64,000 nt of DNA from Marchantia polymorpha subsp. ruderalis (taxonomy: Eukaryota > Streptophyta > Marchantiopsida > Marchantiales > Marchantiaceae): the NCBI GenBank assembly GCA_037833965.1, contig AP031358.1, positions 14,082,001 through 14,146,000 of the forward strand. The letters are read 5' to 3'. Position 1 is the first letter of the stretch, and the number at the start of each line of letters is the position of its first letter. Below the pieces are notes generated by a model. That model saw nothing but the letters and a program-made list of their open reading frames with translations, ran no database searches and was not told the DNA's origin. This document shows positions 46,201-58,420 of this stretch, piece after piece. The translations under genes were made by a program, and so were the position numbers.

Positions 46201-46900
46201 TTTGGTTTCAGTCCGCGTAAGTGCAAGCGAAAGAGCACTGATTTGGTGAGGTGCATGGGCTAGTTTCTGCCCATCCAACTCTGAAGTGCAGTAGTCGTTG
46301 TTCTCACTCATGTCTTGGTTGGAGGTTGTTTCTCGTTTGTCGAACATGCAGATCATCTGAAAAAAGCAATTCTGCGTGACATCAACAGATGAGCAGTTTA
46401 CAAGCACGCATGAGACTAGTATCAAATGTTTGAGAGTCTTCAAAAATTTGATTCCTTTGAGTTGTCTTGCTTCTCATTGGTTGGTTTGGGGTTGAAAACT
46501 GCTGATAATACTCGCAAGTTGAAGTGATGGCTTTCCAAAATTCAACAGTTGGATTTGGACCAAATCCGTTGGCAAAGCTGTAGATTCTGGGATATTCGAA
46601 GTTTGAAATTTTTAAGTGTCTTGCTTCTCATTGGCCGGTTTGGGGCGGAAATCTATTGATAATACTCGCAAGTTGAAGTGATGACTTTCCAAAATTCAAC
46701 AGTTGGATTTGAACCAAACCCGTTGGTAAAGTGGTAGATTCTGGGATATTTGACGTTTGAAATTTTGAAGTGTCTTGCTTCTCATTGGTTGGTTTGGTGC
46801 GAAATCCTGTTGATAATCCTCGCAAGTTGAAGCGTTGGCATTTCAAAATTTTAACACTTGTATATAGAATAAACCAGTTTGCAAACGGGTTTAGGCCATG
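43240..46900. repeat. Complex inverted and direct repeat island
   Basis: 43716-43830 is the imperfect reverse complement of about 45049-45165. 44341-44880 is the imperfect reverse complement of about 45906-46450, and parts of it also of 45340-45760. The right side is thus two tandem diverged copies of one unit. The frames at 44361-44810 (+) and 45979-46443 (-) encode the same diverged peptide because they lie on opposite arms. No terminal repeats or transposase were found. Transcription would give hairpin RNA. Confidence 0.75.
46463..46900. repeat. About 154-bp tandem repeat, 3 copies
   Basis: TGTCTTGCTTCTCATTGG begins units at 46463, 46618 and 46771. Each continues through TTGAAGTGATGG or similar and a TTCAACAGTTGGATTTG-like stretch; the third is more diverged. 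Confidence 0.85.
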
Positions 46901-47037
46901 TGGTATGATACAGCTTGCTAAAAAAAAAAATCAGGACCACAATGTCACACCAATTCATTTTCAATCATTTTGCATTGTATGGATCAAAATTCCTATAACC
47001 AACAAAAAAATTTCAATTCACACACAAACAAACGTAA

Positions 47038-47289
47038 GAATTTGTTGACAAGGTTGAGCTCAAAAGCCTAGTCCCCGCAAACTACTCAATGAAGTTAGTT
47101 CGAGTATATATCAAAGATTAAAAATTTGTTGATGAGGTTCAACTCAAAAGCCTAGTCCTCGCAAACTCCTCAATGAATGTAGTTCAAGTATATATCCAAG
47201 ATTAAGAATTTGTTGATGAGGTTCAGCTCGAAAGCATAGTCGCCGAAAAATCCTCAATGAAGGTAGTTTGAGTATATATTCAAGATCAA
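47038..47289. repeat. 84-bp tandem repeat, 3 copies
   Basis: TTTGTTGA starts at 47041, 47125 and 47209, exactly 84 bp apart. 84 is 28 codons, and on the minus strand the third and part of the second copy read as a repeated Leu-rich peptide (for example ILELHSLRSLRGLGF). Stops interrupt the other copies, so any coding use is lost or never existed. Confidence 0.85.
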
Positions 47290-48296
47290 TGTCTTTGAAC
47301 TTGACTGTCATTACAAGATTTAAGTTCGGTGAGAAAATAAAACACAAAAAAAAATACACACAAAAACAATCACTCATGTTTCTCGAGCAAGAATAACACT
47401 TCATAACATATGATTCTCTCTCAATGTGTCTACTAATTCTCACTCTCAACCTTTCTTGAAATCCCCTCACTGTAATACATTCTTTAATCCTTTGATTGAC
47501 TTTATATCATACTTACTTATAACGGTTCCTTACAACGGTAAAATATCAGATCAAATTAAATCTGTCAATTCCTATATAGTCCATAGTATATTGACTCTTC
47601 AGCAAACTATTACTAAGCTATAAAAATGACAAAAATTCTAAAAGAAAAACTACATGTAACTGAAGCTTATATCTCACATGCATCAATAGTACAATGTGTC
47701 ACTGACTCATTCTCAGACAGTAATTCATTCATAGACATTATGTAGTTGTTTAAAATTCAAAGTGAAGATTCATGATTGAATCAATCCATTGATAGAAAGT
47801 CATGACAAAAATGTGACACAATTCATTATCAGACACCATTTCTTTCTCACCATCAAATATGAGGTTCAATTGAAGTATCATGATTGAATTACGACATTCA
47901 CTGAAGAAATGTGAGTTACTAGCTATCTATTCTACGGTGTTTATTGAAAAACTATTTGATAATTTTGGCAAATCTAGATGTGAAACTTGAGCAAAGAACC
48001 ATTTCTTATACAAGTATGTTTCTCACTTAGTCACAAAAACCTCATATCTAACATGAGGATTGTTTGCATGTAGAACTTGAGGTATTGTCAAGTCTGCTTA
48101 TAAGTCCTTGCTACATTCATTCCAGTTGAAGCTTTCGAATCAATGTTATTTGTATCTAGAGAAGTAAGTTCGGGGTACGACGCATGACATGAACGTACCA
48201 AAAAAACGTTAAAAGAATATATACTTTCTTGTACCCATGCATGTTATATATGTTCTTTCTTTTTGCAGGATCTGGATATCAATTTGTAGTTATTGA
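47290..48296. other. AT-rich spacer
   Basis: No gene, RNA or clear repeat was recognised. Confidence 0.5.
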
Positions 48297-48304
48297 CATT
48301 TATA

Positions 48305-49596
48305 CAGCCTCCTTAAAAGTGGTAATTTGAAATTTTTTTACCACTTTTAAGGCTTACTACTTTACCACTTTTAAGAAGTTACACAATGGAGTATCTCGAA
48401 GGTTGCGATCTTGTAGAACCTCTCCAAGGCATATGAGACAAAGAGCGGCATCCGCGTCATTATCAAAAAGTACGATCACACCACGTAGTTCTGTAAGATC
48501 GGTTATTGCATGTGTGAAATAAATCTAGAATTAGCCAAGGAGTTAATCATGGTTAGGATAGTTATGACTAAATCTAGCTAGTTATGACTAAGTCTAGCTA
48601 GTTTAGCTATAATGTCTATACATGGCGGAATAACTAGAGAAGTTTTAGAAAGATTTGAGTGAGCACTTCTATTTTGTCTTGTACAAAAGTCTAGATTCCA
48701 AGAGAAAATACTTTTTGACTTCATGTTTAGTTTTGATTGATTTGATTAAGTAAGGAGAACTCCATTGGCTAGACTAAATCTTATGTTGACTTAGTGGAAA
48801 GTGGAAGTTCTAGAAGTTGGAAAGGCACAAATAGCATGTCGCCACCTTAATCTAGAGATTAGTAAACATCTAGAAGGTTTAGGAGGCCAATGGCATGCTG
48901 CCACATACTGATAACTAGTCAACCTTACTATGATTTATCTTTATAAAAGTAAGTTAGATAGAAATTATCATTTGTTATATAGTTTCAGTAGTATATATAA
49001 AGAGGTAGGGAATAGCCTCTCAAGCAAGTTTGGAGAGTTCATATGTAGGGACTTATTTCATATATGAAAGAGTGACGAATTTTCAGTACCTTGGAGTATC
49101 GATGTGTGTGTGAGTTTGAGTGATAACTTGAGAGATTGTGTGAAAGGGTGCTTGTGCTATGAGTATGAAGAGAAATCCTAGTCTTCTAGAACCATGATGA
49201 GCTATCGAAAAGCCATCGGAGGTAATCCTGAGTGAGAGTCAGCCCGGAGGTTACAGTTCAACAACGCTTGGAACGACATAGATGGCGATCGATTTCATCA
49301 TCTACGTCACTTCTATGGCGGGCTTGCCAGTATGTTCGTTAACAGCATGTCAGTCGAGTCTCACTTCTCTGTACTCAAATGGGAACAGGACAAATTCTGC
49401 ACTAATTTGCAGGACTTGTCGCTAGAGTACATCTTCTAGAGCAAGTTGTGAGCAATTCGGCCATTTGACCATCGAATAGCTCAAGAAAGTCTCTTTATCA
49501 CTTTTAAGGGTCAAAACCACTTTTAAGATTGAGGTTGGTATCACTTTTAAGCTAAAAGTGCTAAAAGTCGTGCATTACCACCTTTAGTAAAGCCTG
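48305..49596. mobile_element. Non-autonomous hAT-type DNA transposon (1292 bp)
   Basis: The element is flanked by a perfect 8-bp duplication CATTTATA (48297-48304 and 49597-49604), the hAT hallmark. The termini are imperfect inverted repeats starting CAG: CAGCCTCCTTAAAAGTGGTA on the left and CAGGCTTTACTAAAGGTGGT on the reverse of the right. Several copies of ACTTTTAA(G) lie just inside both ends, in both orientations, as in hAT subterminal transposase-binding arrays. No transposase frame exists. The interior carries a TATATAAAG box (about 48993) and transcribed-looking sequence that may be captured. Confidence 0.85.
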
Positions 49597-49604
49597 CATT
49601 TATA

Positions 49605-52323
49605 ACATTGATCCAGAGTATGTTCAAAGACGTTAGCAACACTTAGTTGAACTTCATCGGATTATTTGATCTCTTTAAGGTTTTGTAGTTAAAACAACTT
49701 TTAGGCCGTGATGAAATAGGAAAATATGACTGTAAACATTTATTGAGAGATGTATCTGTATAAGGTCAAATGTGATGGAATGATATTTATACGCATATTT
49801 TGTTCCATCATGATCTTGAAGTTGTTTTGATACTAAGAGCTTGAAAGGAATTATAAATCAAGGCAATGTGAATTATCTAGATCTTGAAGTTGGCTTGAAC
49901 AAACTATATTTCAGAGTCAGATAACAAATAGATTTCTAAAATCAGCCAAAAAGAAGTATATGTGTGACAGATGGTTAGAAGAAAGTTTATACTCTTTCCA
50001 GTTTGCTTGCAACGTTCATGTCAATCTCCGAAATCTAATCTTACAAATTATTCTTCTTGATACAAATAACAACTATTCAAAAGCTTGACAATCAATTGAG
50101 TTCATGTTTTCAAGAGCACTAATCCATCTAGAATGAATGTAGCAAAGATTGATGTTTAAATTTTTACAATATCTCAAGTTCAAAATATGTGCAAACCTCA
50201 TGTTAGATATGAAATTCTTGCAAGAAGCATGAGTATAATAAGAACTGATATATAACTTCTCCATACTTTGCCCAAATGTCATTTTCAAAATTGCCAAAGC
50301 TATTAAACTATTGTCAATAAACATTGTAGCTCACATGTCTTCACTAAATGTTCTCCAAATGTAGTTACTGAATCATGACACTTTGATTAAACCTCATTCT
50401 TGGTGTAGAATATTTGAGAATGTATTGGTGCCACATCGTCATCTTGATTTCACATGTCATTTGTGCATTATATAGCTTTCTTTTTCTCCAAGGCTAAAGC
50501 GCCATCCCCTCTATTTGCGTTTAAGCTTGGCAACAAAGAAAACTATTTAGTGAACTTCATATTGGATATGAGAATCTTGTGATTTTGGTGAGAATGCAAT
50601 ATATTTTATCATGGTTTCACAAATTTGATTTAAGAGATAGGAGAAAATGATAATTCTGATATGCAAGATTATTTTTGTATAGATTGTAAAAATATACTCA
50701 TCACATTTGAACACTCAATTAGTCTAGATTGAATTATGGTTGAAAGAACTATTTTACAAATATCAAGAAGAAGATATCAAGTTTTGATTTAGAAATTTGA
50801 ATCTATATACTTTACAATTTGTTATTTGTCTGGTACTATCTTAGTAAGATGCATAGGACTTGTTGACCATGATAAAGTTGCAAAGTTTGTGGGTGCATGT
50901 TATACTCATAGATAAGAGATGCTTTTCGATATGAGTATGGATAAGCTTCTATTAGGCTATGTAGACCGTTCAACTCTAGACACTGACTTTCAAATTTAAG
51001 TACAAGAATGTCTAAGAGATTTTACTTTGCATATATTCGAATATATATAATGTAAGGCTGTTAAATATGACCTTTCGGTTCTCTATGAAAGTGCTAGTTG
51101 ATGCAATTTTTAAAATGATATCTAATATAATTTTTTTGTTTGTAGATGGTTTGGTTATCTTCTTTGATGTATGTAATAGATCCATTAGCGCCTAGTTTCA
51201 TGTTACAAGTTAGTGGGCGTAGCAGGTGATGATGTCTTCCTGTCCTTTAGTTAGTTTGTTTTGTTTACGTTACTATACTAACCTTAAAATGAATTTGGAA
51301 GACATTTATAATTTAGTAGCTCTGGAATCCACATCTTTTTCTGAATGTGGGTTCCATATCTAACAAAGTCAGTTTAGCTCTCAACTTTTTTAGTTAAGAC
51401 TAGATACTATATCTAAAATAGGGAGGAAAAAGGAGTTCTTTGTTCTTTTCTCCCTTCAATCATCATGATTCGCATTATAATAAGTTCACCTTGCCGATGT
51501 TTTCAGTGAAGCAGTCGTCAGAATTCTTCATTGACTCTTCATTCTAGCTGAAAATTTTTGAACTAATCTGTCGTTTATTTCTTCCTGCTTTTTCGCTTGA
51601 TTTCCATCTACTTGTCTGCTCTTCTATTCCTCTACTCTAATTTCCAGCATCCTATCACTTGGTTACTTCAATTGAATCAATTCAATATCAGGATTTTCAA
51701 GTTTTTAGATTCCGCTAAAAATATAAGCTTTTCTCTGAATTGATTTCAGTCCATAAAGTTTTAAGTCCAAATCTTAAGCATAAGTGCAAGAAAACCACCT
51801 TCAACATAGACAATTTTGACTTGTATCTTGATATGTGTTAACTAAACATGCACTTGTAAGTTTCCTACAGCACATAAGATAGTTAACTCATCTGGAACCA
51901 TGCCCAGAAAGGGACGCCCCCACGAACCAACGCCAGGCATTTTTAATGCAGATATACGCACCACTTTTGCGGTGAATTTTGCATGAACTATGTCCAAGTG
52001 CTATATTGCATAAAGTATCGCAAAGCCTATCAAAGCTCGAAAGAATGAAATGATCGATTCTTGGATCTGTCCAAAGGTAGATAAAAGGGTGTACGCAAAA
52101 CAATAAGAGATACATCTTGCAAGGGAGAAAGAAACTGCCATCTACACTGGGCGATCGTTCACAGAGTAAGACGTTAAGTGTTTAATCATGTCCGTTCTGG
52201 CTTTGAAACAGGCTTCAAGAATAAAATTAATACAGCCCACATTGGTGCACGAGTGTATAGTGGGAAACATGTTGATGCATGATCGGCCTTCGAGTCGCAT
52301 ATGCATCTCCAATTCAATCTGAC
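49605..52323. other. AT-rich spacer without a recognised gene
   Basis: The only sizeable open frames (such as 50073-50324 - and 51888-52115 -) match nothing known to me and are probably chance frames. Confidence 0.45.
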
Positions 52324-54987
52324 TCAAACTCCAAATAGGTGTGTCCGTGGTATCAAGGGTCGAGTGGTGCTAAGACCAACCTTTTCATCTCCTTTTGTAC
52401 CTTGGTATCCACCAGTGACCTCGTTTGGATAGCCAAATTCCGGAGGCGGGATGGGCGCCCTGAGGTCTTCTTGTTCGAGTATATACAAAATAGGAGGAAA
52501 AGGCTTTGGCGGCGGTATATCAACCTGTACGAATGACCATGTTAACTTTTTGTTGGAACATTGGAGCAATTTTAGTTTCGAAGCTATATCGGTGAGTACA
52601 TACATGGCCAGTCGGTGAGTACATACATGTCTGGCTAGTCACAATTATATGTGTCTGCTGTTCAGCAAGCCAAGCCTGGCAGCTATAGTAAATAAAATGG
52701 TTGCTTCTAAATTTTGATATAAGACGCAGCAAACTGTATTCATAGTGTTCTGGTGAAAATTCAAGCCGGTGCACTCCAGAAGATAATAACTTCGTTAGAT
52801 GATGGTTTTTCAAATGCTTGTGTAATATCTACAGTTAGATAGTTATGAATGTATTATATACAACATGAAATATCTCTGACGAGATACAACATGACACCTT
52901 GTGACTTGAGCCGACTCCATCTTACTCACAACCTTTTTACTATATTATTTTTACCTCTCAAGGTTTGTAAAGTAACAAAAATTAGAGAAAGTCCACTTGC
53001 AGCCTTCCTCAGTGTTATTTTCGTACATTTGACGTCCGGTGCTCTTGCCCATGTTTCATCTTATTTAAAGAACACGAGAAGGGCAAAGTTAATTTGTACC
53101 TTCAAGGGTCCTTTTTCCAAATCTTCAAGCTTCGGACAGTATAGTTCAAGAGTGACGAGCTGCTTGCAGTCCAAGATGTTCAAGTGACTCATTTCATCAC
53201 TCCAAACCATTAGAGTTTCAAGTACCGGGCAGGTTTTCAAGACGAGCTCTTTCAAAGTTTTCGTTTCCAACAACACTTTCTTCAGCATCATGGACCGTGA
53301 CAAGACCAGCTTTTCCAGCGAATGTGACTGCAATCACCTTATGCAGCGCGGAAACATAAGTGGCACATCAGAAAGTTGTTTCTATGGCTTCCTCGTCCAC
53401 TAGTTTCGCTTGAGCTTCTTCGAAATCCCATTCAATAGATTGTCTACTTGAAGCATTACTGCAGATAGAGAGAAGGCTAAAATTTGCATAGAATTCTAAA
53501 TAAACAAATCTCCTGATGCTTCTTGGGTTCAAAAGAGTTTGTTCAAATGAGGACGGGGAAGCTTGCCTGACGAATTTATACACACCTGAATCATCACAAA
53601 GCTCAAGTATTGACAACAAGAAATGTCGATATAGGTTATTGATAGAGCGACAGCCGGTGGGGACAGGACAAACTTGGTGAGCAACTTAGATCCTCGAATA
53701 TCCATGTGAACCTGCGAGGAACCTTTTCCCTAAACTTTTTAGCACAGGAAGGTGGCATCATGTACAATGCTGAAGGTTTATTTGTAGAATTGAATTAGGA
53801 AAACTAAGTTCTCGTTTAAAACCATCAACCACCATTAGTTCAAGGTACAAAAACAGCTCCGTGGGGTTAGACTGCCATCTTTAATTTCACACCATATCAG
53901 TTCAACTGACTGTAGTCGACCTTTTGTGGTGCGACATGTCCCTAAACCAATCAGTGATACACATATGGTCGAGTTCGAGATTGGGTTGCGCGTATTCGGA
54001 GCTCACCAAACGGGGCCGAGGAACTGCAAACAGCTCATCAATAAACTTGTCGCCCAAATTTTCACTCCATATGATTGTGAGCTGCAGTCCAGGTCACTAT
54101 CATATGCTTAGAATTCGTATGCTTAGAAATCGCGTGTAAATATGCATGAAGGGCAAGGATCTCAGCAAAGTCGTTGTTACCTTCACCAAAGCGGCGAACA
54201 TCTTCTCTCGAATTTCTCCCCAAGTAGGCCACCTTTCAATGGAAGGTAGGGATTCAAGCGGTCTCTCCCACTTCCCGTTCTCAATAGTCTACCAAACACC
54301 CAAGAAAACAGAGGAGTAATCTCAAATGAGCGTCTCACATCACAGTACCAGGTGTTTGTGATCTCTGGATTACTTTCAGTTTACATTGTTCTTTCTGATC
54401 CAATCTGAACCTTTTGAATTCAGCCAAAGTTTCATGGAGGCGACAGTTGGACACACTGTCACGGATCTTGTGGGCTCCTTAGTCAACACGTGTTCTATAA
54501 AAACTACCAATACAGTTTCGATGAAACCAAAATTTAAAAATACAGAGGAGTATTTGCGAATGAAAGTCTCACATCAGGGTGCCAGTATTTGCTACTGAGA
54601 GTCTTAAATCAGGGTGCCAGGTGTTTGTGATGTCTGGGTTTACATTCAGTTCAGATTATTCTTTCTGATCTACCCTTCTGACTTCAACCAAAGTTTTATG
54701 GCAGGACAGTTGGACACACAGTGGGCTCCGTGCTCACCACTGGTTCAAAACTTCAAAACTTAAGATTTGAGGTAGGATTGTGTTGGGAAAAGGAGTGTGT
54801 TTCAACCTACCTCTGCATCCCCCGACTGCACCAAAGAAGGTGCAAGACACTGATGCGAAGTAACAGTACTAGACAGTGCATGGAAATGTAGTATGAAGAT
54901 CACAGTTGTCACCTTTTTCCACCCTGAGTCATGTTTGGGCTCTTTCGGTTTCTTTTTCTTCTTCTTTCCCTTCTTTTTCGGGGGCAT
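52324..54987 (-). CDS. Leucine-rich-repeat protein with Lys-rich N terminus (270 aa, 6 exons)
   Basis: Exons in transcript order are 54987-54913, 54288-54181, 54081-54007, 53711-53586, 53327-53100 and 52524-52324. Every exon length is a multiple of three, all introns are GT-AG in phase 0, and the last exon ends in TGA. Residues 1-25 are MPPKKKGKKKKKKPKEPK... Residues 26-61 read like a WERPLESLPS...WPTWGEIRE linker. Residues 62-204 form irregular LRRs (for example LKELVLKTCPVLETL and LVTLELYCPKLEDL). The tail is Pro-rich (VDIPPPKPFPP). No F-box or kinase is seen. The MPPKK-type start and short LRR array recall ciliary/flagellar proteins, which would fit a plant with motile sperm, but that is a guess. 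No fragment had an obvious family match beyond LRR. Confidence 0.75.
54340..54740. repeat. Diverged duplication in intron 1 of the LRR gene
   Basis: Segments around 54366-54480 and 54633-54735 share CTTTCTGATC, CCAAAGTTT and GACAGTTGGACACAC in the same order. They lie inside the first intron and carry no frame. Confidence 0.65.
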
Positions 54988-57447
54988 TTTTTAAGACTTT
55001 CCCACGACTTCAGTTGCCAACCTTTGACATTGAGGGCGAAACCGGTCCTTGAAGGAGGCTACCACATTTTTCTCCTGGCAGTAAATATGTTCCAAGTTTT
55101 CCGCCAATCCTGCATCCTTTGAAAAGCAGGTATTAGTGAAAGAGCTGAATTCAGCACGTTCCCAGGATCAAGCAAGTTATAACGCAAGAGCTGAAAGTTT
55201 TTGCTAGTGAGAGCTACATGGCGGCTGTCCCGCACTTCAGATTCCTGTGACAACTTTTGAGTTCACGTTTTCTACTGGCATTTGACGTTGCGAATTCGTC
55301 GACATTCGTCTTATGAAGGACACGCTGAAAAGTTTGAAAGCAGAGAGTTATCATTTGCCCGGGGCTAGTGCTCTGTAAGGACTGCAGAGGGGCCTTGACA
55401 AGCCGGACAGTGCCCGTCCTCGAGACTCTCGACTGTCTGAGAGCACTGTAACCAAAAAAAATCCGAACGCTATGCATTCCGCGAGGATCACAGAACCTGC
55501 TGCGTCTGCACGTCTCTTCTAGAAAATGTCTACACATTCAAATGGACGGATGCTGTAGCCTGGAGGATAAACAGAGTTTTGTTGCGGTAACTAGCACTTG
55601 CTTCTATCCGACGCTTCTTTACGACTTCTTCAGGACTTTCTCGATGATCCGGGGGTCATGTTTCCAGAGCTGGCCTCTCCTCGTGTCAAGGAAGAAGCAT
55701 ATTTGTTGGCTGCAGCCGCCGTTCGCCCTCTGCTCTTTATAATGCAAGTCGCTGACATTGATTCGAGTTCTCAATCCGAACACAGCTTGTTTCCACTGTG
55801 GCCGAAGAACTGATCCCAGTAAACAGGAATTCCTTTCTGGACTCCTCTAGACCGTCACGGTAAGCCAGTACGACTCTGCCATAGCCACCACGCTGTGGGC
55901 ATTGCCAGGAGGTCGCCAAGGCAGAGCCTGTGTCTTAGTAAGAAACCTTAGATTTCCATATGGCCGAATGTCAGGAGAATACCAGAACGCAGCAGGGGAT
56001 GCGCTGCTCCACTCCGTGCAATTCCTAGATGCAGAGTAGGAGCGCAGAGTAAGAACAAATTTGACCACGATTTTAGAAGCAAATCCCTGCCAACAAGTGA
56101 CTACAAACAATGTGTCATTCTACCAGGGCATGCTAGCCCTGTTCGACTGAGAACCCTGCCCAGCGATACATCCCATCTCTAGCTTGAGCGCGCCAAGGAC
56201 TTCGCGTGAACCTTTCGACCAGCCTCCAACTTCCAATAATGCACGGCCCCTAATCCTCAGCATAAACCTCACAAACACACGTATCGGTCGCCCTAATGCC
56301 AAGTTTCTCAACATCCAGAGCCTAATAGAGCAACGCTCGTCGCTGCCTCGCGACCTACATCCACAACACATCCCTCGATCCTACTCCGAAGCAAAACTTC
56401 TGGGCGGCAATCTAAATTCCATCGTCATCCAGTTGATGCGAGCGAAGAACCGAATCACCGACGACAACAGAACAGGCCACTCGTCAAATTCCACTACACC
56501 CAAGCCTCATTCTCCTCTTCCTCCATTTATCGGCGACGCAGCGCCGGCGAGCTCTCATGGGCACAATCCCGCCCTGCTTGCCTCCCACGGCGCTCACTTC
56601 ACAAGGCCCCTGAGCCAAACCCCTCGCGCACCTGATTTCCAAACAGAGCGATGCCACCAACGAAATCGATCCCGGTTTGTGTGAAATCGAATCCACGGGC
56701 GAAAGCGAGGGGACGACGTCGAAAGCCAGACGATTGCAATGAGGATGCAGGAGGCCGATCGACGACGAGACAACCGACCCCGAAAGAGGTTCCGCTGCAG
56801 AGTCCGGTGCCCTCGTTCGCTCGCGACTCCTGCGACTCCTGGCCATCTCGACGCTGGCCGCGATGAGACTGTCGCGATCTTCGAGTGTCGCCGATTGCGC
56901 CGATTTCGCTCTTTCGATTCCTCCCTTTTCCACCGATCAGCAGCAGCACCACGAAGATCGTAGTAACGGAGAGAATATTCTCCCAGAGTTCAAAAGATTC
57001 CCGAAAATCATTACGAATCTCGCTTGCTCTGAGCATTCCGCTCGAGAGGACGCACGCCGGAACCAAGATCCGTCAAACGTCCGGGACACCGACTGACGCA
57101 AATGGTAGAGGTGCGTCCGGGGTTCAGAGACCGGTGCGTGGTGAGATCGATGGCCTGCGGCGGCCCAAGGGGGGCCTGCAGCTGGTGGCTGACGATTGCC
57201 CGGCTCAGGATAAGTCGGGCGGGCCCGCACAGAGCGACTGTCGATTGTATAAATTCCTCGATGCCTCGATCGCGTCGAGTTTCCGAACTCGGGGTTCAAT
57301 TCCAATTTGCCTTATCCGAAACTTCGGAGGCGAAGAAAGGGGACATGTCTGGCCAGCCTCGGCGCTAGCAGCAGTAGCGGATCTAGCTCTCGACGAGCAT
57401 CGGAAGCCGAATTGTTGGCTGCCGTCTGCGTGCGTGATCGAGCAGAG
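54988..57447. other. Intergenic region between the divergent LRR and PPD6-like genes
   Basis: This region holds the upstream sequences of both genes. The right half (about 56100-57447) is GC-rich, with many overlapping Arg/Ser-rich frames on both strands that look like GC artefacts. A coding-like stretch on the plus strand (about 55440-55800) is interrupted by a stop and is treated as undetermined. It probably includes a bidirectional promoter and the PPD6-like 5' leader. Confidence 0.45.
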
Positions 57448-58317
57448 ATGGAGCAAGCATTGCGCTCCAGGACCATGGCACCGGTGGGCTCGTTGGCCTC
57501 GTCTGCTGCGTGTGTAGCCTCGACGTCGACGGTGGCGAAATTGACCCCCGTGCTGCGCAGCCACAGGCAGGCGCAATGGCGCTCTCCCCTACGAGTGTGT
57601 GCTTCGGCCTCGATCTCCGAGGAGGGAGCGGGTTCGGTGGTGAACAGAAGGCAGGCGTGCTTGGAGATGGCGACCGTGCTGGCCTCGTCAGTCGCTGCGC
57701 TTGCTGTGAAGCCCGGCGATGCCATGGCGAGAGAGGTGGAAGTGGGTTCGTACCTGCCGCAGGCAGCCGAGGATCCGAGCTTCGTGCAATTCAAGGCTTC
57801 GACGAAAGACACTCCAGCCTTGAGGGCTGGCAATGTGATGCCGTATCAATTCATTCTGCCCCCGACATGGAAGCAAGAGCGGGTTGCCAATATCCTGTCA
57901 GGGAACTACTGTCAGCCCAAATGCGCCGAGCCATGGGTGGAAGTGAAGTTCGGCGACGACAAGCAGGGAGCGCTGCAGGTGGTGGCGGCGCCGATGGTGC
58001 GGCTCACAAACAAGCCCAATGCCACCATCGAGGAAATTGGCAATCCCGAGAAGATTCTGTCGTCGCTGGGTCAGTTCGTCACGGGCAACAGCTTCGACCC
58101 CGAGGAGGTGATCGAGACGAGCGTCGAGCGCCGGGGCGATCAAACCTTCTACACTTACCAGCTCGAGACTCCATTCGCCAAGACCGGACAGCACAATCTG
58201 GCCACTGCCACGGCCAAGGGAAGTGTGGTCATGCTCTTCGTGGTGAGTGCCACTGACAAGCAATGGCAGGCCTCCGAGAAGCTTTTACGGACCATTCTCG
58301 AGTCATTCGGCGTGTAG
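57448..58317 (+). CDS. PPD6: PsbP-domain protein 6-like thylakoid lumen protein (289 aa)
   Basis: This is a PsbP-family protein of the chloroplast thylakoid lumen, matching the PPD6 group (lumenal 20-kDa protein). The start ATG at 57448 is the first in frame after upstream stops; 57475 is an alternative giving 280 aa. The Ser/Arg-rich N terminus looks like a chloroplast transit peptide. It is followed by a twin-arginine lumen signal: NRRQA, a hydrophobic core, and the cleavage-like AMA before REVEVG. The PsbP fold covers the rest. The Cys pair in GNYCQPKCAEPW is the redox pair typical of PPD6. Blocks such as LTNKPNATIE and VTGNSFDPEE fit the family. There is no intron in the coding region. 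The precise role of PPD6 is unclear; the Cys pair suggests thiol control by lumenal oxidation. Confidence 0.9.
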   Translation: MEQALRSRTMAPVGSLASSAACVASTSTVAKLTPVLRSHRQAQWRSPLRVCASASISEEGAGSVVNRRQACLEMATVLASSVAALAVKPGDAMAREVEVGSYLPQAAEDPSFVQFKASTKDTPALRAGNVMPYQFILPPTWKQERVANILSGNYCQPKCAEPWVEVKFGDDKQGALQVVAAPMVRLTNKPNATIEEIGNPEKILSSLGQFVTGNSFDPEEVIETSVERRGDQTFYTYQLETPFAKTGQHNLATATAKGSVVMLFVVSATDKQWQASEKLLRTILESFGV

Positions 58318-58420
58318 TTTACGATGTATCATTTTTGAGGTAAATTCAGATCAGTCATCTGATCGGTAGTCCAAATCCTGTAGATGATGTACACTAAGGT
58401 CTTCCGCATCCATAGTTTTC

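Noticed and set aside
44361..46443. Two similar 150-aa frames on opposite strands as a gene family
   Set aside because: They are diverged arms of the same inverted repeat, have no domain, and other copies are broken.
55440..55813. Plus-strand coding-like stretch (for example FKWTDAVAWRIN and FLDDPGVMFPEL)
   Set aside because: The two parts are in different frames, separated by a stop, and the only splice pair would give an intron of about 46 bp and join the wrong frame. Could be a gene remnant; unresolved.
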